Assembly: GCA_020152595.1 (NCBI GenBank)
Contig: JAIGNY010000196.1
Coordinates: 1,057,501-1,121,500 of the forward strand
Length of the DNA: 64,000 nt
Source: Chiridota heheva
Lineage: Eukaryota; Echinodermata; Holothuroidea; Apodida; Chiridotidae
Reading direction: 5' to 3'
Below the pieces are notes generated by a model. The model was not told where the DNA came from and did not search any database. It saw nothing but the letters and a program-made list of their open reading frames with translations. The translations under genes and the position numbers were made by a program. Shown piece by piece: positions 57,550 through 64,000 of the stretch (the stretch's first letter is position 1; every line of letters begins with the position of its first letter).

Positions 57550-57864
57550 TTAGTCCAGGAGTTGTGTTTCTTGTGATTTTATAAGGTAGTTGCTGACTGC
57601 TGTTTTAAAGTGATCTGCTTTGGTGATGAAGGTAGTAGTTTCGGTGAGGTTCTTCCAGTCCCTAATGGTACGTGGGATGAAGAAGAACTTGTGACAGTTT
57701 ATTTCGGTGTGATGTTTAATAAAGTTGTTAGCTTTTGAGCGTCGAGTTTGCCGTTGGGCTTGTAGCCTCCCGTACCGGAATAGCCAGTGCCTCCATAAAG
57801 CCTTGTGTAGTATGTAAAGTCTATTTGCCTTTCTTCTGGTAGAAAGACTATTCCACCCAAGTTT
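57550..57864 (-). pseudogene. non-LTR retrotransposon ORF2 C-terminal fragment
   Basis: On the minus strand an open frame from about 57,864 to a TAA at 57,552 reads LGWNSLSTRRKANRLYILHK, then later HKFFFIPRTIRDWKNLTE. The LGW..L..RR...RL..L.K and FFFIPRTIRDWN.L-type motifs are typical of the C-terminus following the reverse transcriptase in many animal LINEs. 5'-truncated, with a stop immediately upstream. A different family from the fragment at 58,117 on the opposite strand. Confidence 0.8.
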
Positions 57865-58116
57865 CTATATGAGGCTTGTTACACTTTTTTCGATATTCCA
57901 CCTCCGAAATGGGGGCGACGGAGACGGGGTTTTGAGGGAAGTTTATCGCCCCCTTTTTTTTTTTTTTTTTTACTGAGGAAAAATATAATAATAAAAATAA
58001 TGAATGAAGATAATGATGTACCATTACAAAATGGCGCAAATCGTAGGGCTGCAGGCGGAAAGGGCTTAGATGGCTTCTTAAGAATAATTAAAAAAGGACT
58101 ACCACCCACACGCTGA

Positions 58117-58620
58117 GCGCCGCTTAAAACAATTCTTAAAACAAACACATGTCACCACCTAGTTCGTGCTTTAATCACATCCAGGTTGGACTACTGCAAC
58201 TCACTCTTTACTGTTATGTCTCGTAGAGACTTGACAAGATTGCAGCGTCTCCAGAATAGAGCAGCGCGTCTGATATTCGGTGTTGGTAGACAAACTGATC
58301 CAGGTCCATTGATCAGCAAGCTACACTGGCTACCAATATCAAAACGGGTCACCTACAAAACACTACTCTTCATCTACAAAATCCTGAATGGTGAGGCCCC
58401 TTGGTATTTAAAGGATATGATCAAGATAAGAAAACCCGCACGTGAACTCAGATCGAGTAATGACTCCACCCGACTTCACATACCCATATCCAATTCTGCC
58501 TTAGGTGACAAAAGATTTAAAATACTTGCATCCAGATCCTGGAACACTTTACCCACCCACATGAGAACTTCTCCATCCACCACAGTATTAAAAAAACTCT
58601 TAAAGACCCACTTATTTTGA
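58117..58620 (+). pseudogene. CR1/L2-type LINE ORF2 C-terminal fragment
   Basis: Open frame from just after a stop at 58,114 to TGA at 58,620 (167 codons). It contains HHLVRALITSRLDYCNSLF, LQRLQNRAARLIF, LHWLPISKRVTYKTL and RSWNTLP, the conserved tail of CR1/L2-class reverse-transcriptase proteins. The polymerase active site and endonuclease are absent, so it is 5'-truncated and dead. Confidence 0.92.
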
Positions 58621-58717
58621 TATTTTTCATTTTGTTTTTATTTTACTTTGTAAGCGCCATGGTACTTTGGTGAATGGGTATTTAAATAACATTTATTATT
58701 ATTATTATTATTATTAG
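58621..58717 (+). mobile_element. 3' UTR and (ATT)n tail of the CR1/L2 LINE
   Basis: After the ORF stop, TTTGTAAGCGCCATGGTACT and GGGTATTTAAATAAC lead into (ATT)n at about 58,697-58,717, the usual short-repeat tail of this class of LINE. It places the element's end about 90 bases before the unidentified gene's start codon. Confidence 0.85.
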
Positions 58718-58809
58718 GTCCTCGCTGCTTGTGAATGTAATCCCCAATTCGAAATCTTGCTGTCTACCATATTATTTATGTGCTACCAAATAGTTAAGCG
58801 TCGGTGGAA

Positions 58810-58985
58810 ATGGCGGACGTTTTTCGTCCTCCGCATAGCGAAGAACGTAAAATTGACCATGAAGAACCCAGATCGAGTGTTCTGGAACCCACACAATTTG
58901 GAGAAGATACCCTAACCTACTCACGTCACGTTGTGGACAGAGCAAAAAGAAAAATTTCAAACCTAAAAAGAGAAAATTGTTTGAA
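58810..58985 (+). CDS. unidentified gene, exon 1
   Basis: First coding exon of a gene I do not recognise. ATG GCG GAC at 58,810 has a good start context (GAA before, G at +4) and an in-frame TAA five codons upstream, fixing the start. The 58-codon peptide begins MADVFRPPHSEERK; it is charged and ends in a basic, coil-like stretch (RAKRKISNLKREN). The frame meets a stop just beyond the proposed donor AA|GTAAAT (58,985/58,986), a weaker donor, leaving phase 2. That phase matches the acceptor of the next exon exactly. The stretch has few simple repeats and coding-like codon use, unlike its surroundings. It resembles a cytoplasmic or nuclear coiled-coil protein, but function is unknown; it is not an obvious member of the Pax9-linked genes slc25a21 or mipol1. 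Confidence 0.6.
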
Positions 58986-59938
58986 GTAAATATTGATCTT
59001 TTTGAGTAACAGTATGCATATGTGTTATTTTCTATATACTAATTATGCGATTTTCCCAAGTTTAATTCTGATTCTAGCCTAACGTTACTTACTGACTTGA
59101 AGTTGAAAGGGGTTATATATCATTACAGTCATGGATTCAAGAATCATTTTACATGTTTTGTGATTTTTTAAATTATTTTTTATTGAGACTTTCTATGCCA
59201 AAACAGCTAAAATGAATACCACTAGCTTTTACACGAATCTTTGTAAGCCCTAGCTTGATTTTATGCCATTGTATTTATGTATTTGAACTATTTTTGTTTT
59301 AGATGTGGGTCTCTAAGCCAAGATTGTTTAAAAAAAGAGGAATAATTCTTACGTTTTAGCTTTCCGATCAAAACTTGTTCTTCAGTGTGTATTGGGATGT
59401 GCATTTTCATTTAACTCATTGAACAATAAACATTGTTATCGATCATTTATCGGTTTACAGATATCACGCCGAAAAGTCTGATGGAATCAAGCCCATTGTT
59501 TATGTTGCATCTTGTTGCACACACCATGTGTATTTACAGTACTAATGTTAGCCCTGTTTTTAAACAATTAACACGAGTGGTGTGACTGGTGTCAGAAATT
59601 CTGCTTTATTTTGAAGAAGATATCTGTTGAGATAACAAACACATCTTTTTAAAACAAAGAAAATTCAATAAAATATTACAACCATTCACAAATGATTGCC
59701 GGAATCAAGATTTTGAATTGAATAAATAAGTTGTTCGATCACTACGATTACCAAGGCCATTTTGGAGAGGGTGTTGTTACTATTACATGTTCTGTTCAGT
59801 ACCTAAACATGAGAACATTAAAAAGTGAAAATTTCTTCATCAAGTAAAATTATAAATTGAATTGAATCTGTCAATTTTAATCCTATTGTATACCTAATAA
59901 ATACACTTTCTGTTAACAAATGTCCATCAAGATTCCAG

Positions 59939-60101
59939 ACTTCTGTCTTTTATCACTGAATTATGTGGCCAGATAAATGTTGAGTGTGATGCATTGTTGA
60001 TAGAGTGCTCCCTTGTTCAAGCAGTGAATGGTAAGATGGCCGACATCAAGCAGCATCTAGAGTTGAAAGATAATCCACAATTATCTTTGCTAAAAAGCCA
60101 C
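59939..60101 (+). CDS. unidentified gene, exon 2
   Basis: Second exon of the gene starting at 58,810. The acceptor reads ATTCCAG|AC at 59,938/59,939 and the donor CAC|GTAAGT at 60,101/60,102 is near-perfect. The first base completes a Lys codon begun in exon 1. The open frame reads LLSFITELCGQINVECDALL and on through IECSLVQAVNGKMADIKQHL to LLKSH, leaving phase 0. Cys, Leu, Glu and Lys content and amphipathic spacing suggest helical or coiled-coil structure. The match of phases between two independently chosen splice sites is the main support. No catalytic motif or known domain is visible. Confidence 0.6.
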
Positions 60102-60630
60102 GTAAGTGGACAAGGTATTTTGATTTTGGTGCATTTAAGGAATTATTGCACAACATTCTGTGGATATTTTCACTTTACAAAGTGAGTATGTTGTGGACAA
60201 AATAACATTGTTGCCATGAACAAATGGGCTTAGCATTGTTTGTAACGATGATTAGGCCTAGCACACTGTGTATTGTGCTTGTATTCTGATGACTTTTTGA
60301 GTTTGTCACGATGGACAAATCAAAGTTATTGATGCTGTAAAGGGAAAAAATACTGATTTTTCTTTGAACAATTTGATTCTCAAAGTAAATGTTTAGTGGT
60401 TGATATATGGGGAATGGTTAGAATTAAAGTTTTGAGGCCAAATTTTTGTTTAAGGGAAACACTAATTATTGTAATGGTAAACAATAGAAATGATTGTTTA
60501 TCGGTTATAGAGTGTATACTATCCTATGCCCTAGTACTGCTGCATTGATGAGTGGAGTGTGCGAACCATTTTGCCCTTTAACTGAAATAAACAAAAACAT
60601 GTGCATAATTAATGTAGATCCTCATTTTTA

Positions 60631-60690
60631 GGTTAGGTTTAGGGATAGGATTAGGGTATAGGATTAGATTTTAGGATTAGTTTGACATTG
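60631..60690. repeat. degenerate TTAGGG-like patch
   Basis: GGTTAGGTTTAGGGATAGGA and following TTAGGG/ATAGGATTAG units, about 60 bp, imperfect. Could be an interstitial telomere-like patch or simple sequence. Confidence 0.5.
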
Positions 60691-61750
60691 TTAAAATTCC
60701 TCCACGCCGTTATTCAGCTTTTTTCTTTAGTTTTGTTTAAAATGGCTACAAAACGCAAAATTTGTGAGCTCATAAAGTATTATCCTTTTTAACTAAATTT
60801 GAGCGAAAAAGCATAAATAAACTCAAATTTCTTTGCATTGGTTGGGAATCAGTTACGTGCGGTCATACTATTTTGTGCCAGGACAGCCCCGCATCATGCC
60901 CGCATGAAATTCTATTGTTTTATTGCTCATATGATATTCTTGATGTTTTAAACATAATATTTTCCTTTAATATTACTCGTTCATTTTTATTAAGAAACAC
61001 TGGTAACATAGCCTTTTTGATTCAACAATATATCTCGTTTAGGTGGCGTGATGCCATGTGATACAGAATGTGATCACAAACATAATCCAAAGGAACAATT
61101 ATTATATTTTAATTTTTGCACTTTGAGAATATTTTGGTTGTTTGTCATCTTTAACATATTGAAAACAAATGTGTATGTGCGTCAAACACTAAAAATATAA
61201 TGCGGGCAATGTTATTTTATGTGAGCTGGTGCAGGCTATGCAGGCAGAGAATAGTACGACCCGTTACATGCGTGCTGCAATTTTTCCAGAACGCTCACCA
61301 AAAATTGTTTAAACATTTATTTTTTGAAGTTTGACAAGTTAATATAAGAAAACGAAATACTTTAAGATTCACTTCTTTAGGTAATGCCCAACATCTTATT
61401 AAACATAGATAACGAAAACTCTTCATAAAAGCATTAACAAAAAAGTAACAAAGAGAATAAGCCTAGTTGAAATTCCTAATACAGAAATGACAAGAATTTT
61501 ATGTAAATAAACTAGAACTCCCGCTTAACTGAAAACCCTTGACCTTAAAACTTAAGACCAATCAAATACAAAAATAAAGTTAGTTTTATAACTCTCTAGA
61601 TAAATTAAATAATATTACAAAAATGGAATTTTTTAGCCCCCTTATACAGGTATATTCAAGAGGGATTTACATGCAAACATAGCTCAAAGTTGAAGCATGC
61701 TGCCACAATTTACGGTGCAAAGGATGCTCCCCTCTTAAATGCTGAGCACA

Positions 61751-61825
61751 AGCAAGAAGGCAGTGGGTCCCATTTAGCAAGAAGGCAGTGGGTTCCATTT
61801 AGCAAGAAGGCAGTGGGTCCCATTT
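61751..61825. repeat. 25-bp tandem repeat x 3
   Basis: AGCAAGAAGGCAGTGGGTCC + CATTT repeated three times with one change, next to the tRNA-like sequence that follows; probably part of the same SINE. Confidence 0.95.
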
Positions 61826-61839
61826 TTAAAGTCCTTTGG

Positions 61840-61915
61840 TATGACTTGCCTGGGATGCGATCCCATGACTTTCCTTTACTGGAAATTGGGTGTTCTACCA
61901 ATTGAGCTAACTGGG
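61840..61915 (-). mobile_element. tRNA-derived SINE head or tRNA pseudogene
   Basis: On the minus strand TAGCTCAATTGGTAGAACA is a classic A box with D-arm, and GGGATCGCATCCC forms a T-arm with a B-box-like loop (normally GGTTCGAATCC). The acceptor stem ends do not pair, so it is not a working tRNA gene. It is distinct from the other SINE family in this window. Confidence 0.65.
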
Positions 61916-62770
61916 TTAACTGTATTATGTTAAAACGTGTTAAGCAAATTCAAGTTTTAGTGTACTGATTTCCAATTTAAAATATCTCGTATCGAAAATC
62001 GATTTATGCAAGATTTCTGCACAAATTGTTTGGAAACACATGTGAAGCCCATTGACTTTAAGTGCGTAACTTGATTATTTATTAAAATTGTTTATACTAT
62101 AAATCAGAGGTTCAGTAAAGTGCATGAGTAAGAGTATGAAGATTTGTAATAGCAATATTACAGACATTTTGAAAGAACTAAGACCTCACAGTTCACTATA
62201 TCAGTATCACTGATTTCAACTATTTAAACTTCTTGCATGATTCAAAAAGGGGCAGGGGTCACTGACCAAAAAGGGCATTTTTATGGCATCAAGGGCACTT
62301 TGAAGGCAGGTGTGAGCCACTTAAATTGTAAATAAAATATTCCATATTATTTGTAATAAGAAAACACATGAATGAACAGTTTATCGACATGTAGAGGCAA
62401 ATGAGCTAAATTACTTTACTTTATGAAATTTCTATAGAGTATTTGCATTGTCACGAACCATGCATTAAATTCCCGTAATGCACTGCCTTCAGTATATGGT
62501 TTAGTCCATTTTACAATAGGTAAATTTTTTATCGAAGTGAAAAAATATATGTAAACTTTTCTCGTTTTTCATTCTTTTTGTTGTTTTTAATGCATTTTAA
62601 CCTTCCATCTCCTCACTATCCTAATTCTTACACCATAAATCATTAACACCCTCTTGGCACATTTGACTCTGACTGTCGCAGTGCCACTAAACATCAATGA
62701 ACCAAACCTTTAATGCATTTCAAACAATCTAAGACGGAAATTTTCTAAAAAGATGAATGTAATTGGCATT

Positions 62771-62895
62771 GTGTTTATATGCGTATTTAATGCGCGGTTC
62801 AAAGGATTTTGCACTTGCGAATGACCCTCCTGAAATCGATCATTCTACTCGGGCCAAAGTCCTTTGACTCGTGAATTAAATACGCATATAAACAC
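62771..62895. mobile_element. 125-bp inverted-repeat MITE
   Basis: Perfect 21-bp terminal inverted repeat beginning GTGTTTATATGCGTATTTAA at 62,771 and ending at 62,895, with the inversion continuing imperfectly (TCAAAGGATTTTG / CAAAGTCCTTTGA). The centre is GC-richer. No clear target duplication. Confidence 0.8.
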
Positions 62896-63011
62896 TCTAC
62901 GTCAATATTAATCTTCAATTAAAACAATCAAAGTAACAAAAAAAAATATCAAACAATCAGTTGAAAATTGGCCATTTTACAGCATTCTGGAATCTTAGGC
63001 ATTAATATGCT

Positions 63012-63260
63012 AATACCTCTGCCAACGAAGTTGTACGGAGGTTATATTTTTGCCTGTGTTTGTCTGTTGCTCAAATTGTCATCAACATAATCTCAAGAAC
63101 TCGTGATTGAATTTTGATTAAATTTGGTGTGTGGTTTTGTTACTTCTTCATGAAGGAGTGATTAAAATTTGGGAAATATTTGAACAGAGGAAGGGCAGAA
63201 ATAGAGGGTGGTATGTTTTAGGGTGAGATTTGTCAAGACTCAAATAACAGTACTTGAAAC
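63012..63260. repeat. probable dispersed repeat
   Basis: CAACGAAGTTGTACGGAGGTTATATTT-like start, then GTGTTTGTCTGT and AATTTGGTGTGTGG, resembles a GGAGGTTATGTTTT..GTCTGTCTGT repeat common in marine invertebrate genomes (recalled, unverified). No second copy is in this window to prove it. Confidence 0.35.
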
Positions 63261-63886
63261 TTTCTGATGGAATGTGCTGAACAATGAATTCATGCCCTGA
63301 AAGGAAACCCAAACAATCAATTTTCTGGACTCTAAAGAAATCAATTCAAAAGATTTCTGGTATCAAAGAGAGTCAAAACAATTGCATGACAGGAAAATGA
63401 TGGAATGTGAATCTTGCCTGCCCCCTCTAATAATCGCTCCCCGTCATTTTTAATGGTAACAACGACGCTTTACTTATCGAATGACTTTCTAACGTAACCA
63501 AGCAGAAAATATGCAAAGAGTATATTCCATTAATAATCCATACACGATAATGCTAAAAACACAAAAATCGCTTAAAGACACTAATACCATAGGCCTAAAG
63601 GAATTGCTGTTCTTTTATGAGTCACATTTTTTCCTTCATACTTTATGAATGCTTAGCCTAGCCTGAATAAAATGGAAAACAAATGAAATCAATTGGAAGG
63701 TAGATCCTGTAGTGTTTAGAATGCAAATGGCAATACAGATCAACAGTGAGAAAGAGATTCGTTGGGGATATAACTTGTTTTTTTTTAAGGATTTCTGAGG
63801 TAGATTATATTGGAAGGGGGAATGAACTGGGGGCAGGGGTATGTGCTTTAAAGAGTGCCTTAATTCTAGTTTGTTGTGTATTACAG

Positions 63887-63976
63887 GATGACCTTGGTAT
63901 TAACTTTTGTCAATACTTTGTTTTTGAAATGTCTATCATAATTCTTTGTGGTGAAGCAATTTTTGACCAAGAGTGT
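63887..63976 (+). CDS. possible further exon of the unidentified gene
   Basis: A pyrimidine- and T-rich tract ending TATTACAG|GAT (63,886/63,887) opens a phase-0 frame, as required after the exon ending at 60,101. It reads DDLGINFCQYFVFEMSIIIL and reaches TGT|GTGAGT at 63,976/63,977. The 30-codon peptide is hydrophobic and Cys-rich. Both splice sites are good and the phase fits, but the 3.8-kb gap may hide other exons and the coding character is weak, so a chance open frame is quite possible. Confidence 0.3.
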
Positions 63977-64000
63977 GTGAGTATTTACCACACCCGCAAT

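Larger units (their letters stand above)
60102..63886 (+). other. putative intron / non-coding interval of the unidentified gene
   Basis: AT-rich interval between the exon-2 donor and the possible next exon. It holds a degenerate TTAGG-like patch (60,631-60,690), a tRNA-derived sequence with a 25-bp repeat (61,751-61,915), a 125-bp inverted-repeat element (62,771-62,895) and a dispersed-repeat-like segment near 63,012-63,260. A short frame after AGCTGGTGCAG at about 61,231 could be another exon, but it lacks a convincing downstream donor. Confidence 0.4.

Noticed and set aside
61231-61310. Exon after AGCTGGTGCAG with frame A-M-Q-A-E-N-S-T-T-R
   Set aside because: The frame stops after about 25 codons without a good donor and the pyrimidine tract is weak; could be a terminal exon but the evidence is too thin.

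Overview
The window is AT-rich, intron-bearing nuclear DNA from an animal. It is dominated by transposon debris, microsatellites and minisatellites, and it carries one clearly recognisable gene, Pax1/9, on the minus strand. The repeat style fits a marine invertebrate: many MITEs, tRNA-derived SINEs, a CR1/L2-type LINE end with an (ATT)n tail, and hAT remnants. A single Pax1/9 gene, rather than separate Pax1 and Pax9, would suit an echinoderm, hemichordate or similar lineage. The species is an inference, because no taxon-specific gene is visible.

Pax1/9 (about 48.06 kb down to below 25.35 kb, minus strand). A short first coding exon ends with a strong donor at 47,995/47,994. The exon with the whole paired domain, a 12-alanine run and the octapeptide HSVNDILG lies at 25,348-26,007. 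A strong pyrimidine-rich acceptor precedes it, and the two exons join in phase 1 as M-E-Q-T-F-G-E-V, the same kind of N-terminus as vertebrate Pax1/Pax9. Intron 1 is therefore about 22 kb and is full of MITEs, a SINE and minisatellites. The 3' coding exons are not identified; they should lie below 25,347, possibly outside the window.

Right end (58.8-64 kb, plus strand). A second, unidentified gene starts at 58,810. Two exons (58,810-58,985 and 59,939-60,101) have matching phase-2 splice sites and clean open frames, and a weaker third exon is possible at 63,887-63,976. The two genes are on opposite strands and head-to-head, separated by the repeat-rich 48.1-58.8 kb interval.

Repeats. A 1.75-kb hAT relic with a perfect 8-bp target duplication (6,308-8,059) contains a transposase C-terminal remnant and a second nested hAT-like element. 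About a dozen copies of a long-TIR MITE (terminal TTAAAGGATTAG, internal pyrimidine-type GACTGAAATC motif) lie between 8.5 and 57 kb. Four copies of a tRNA-headed SINE with a (TCG)n-type tail are present, one nested inside the MITE with an 11-bp target duplication. A ~2.96-kb tandem segmental duplication (49,244-55,137) carries, in each copy, a TTAA-flanked MITE and a 1.6-kb GATATC-rich fold-back element. Three (TA)n arrays of roughly 280-400 bp, several minisatellites and numerous smaller inverted-repeat elements make up much of the rest. The remaining stretches are AT-rich with no supportable gene.

No operon-like, CRISPR or bacterial features exist here; most long open frames in the window are products of simple repeats.
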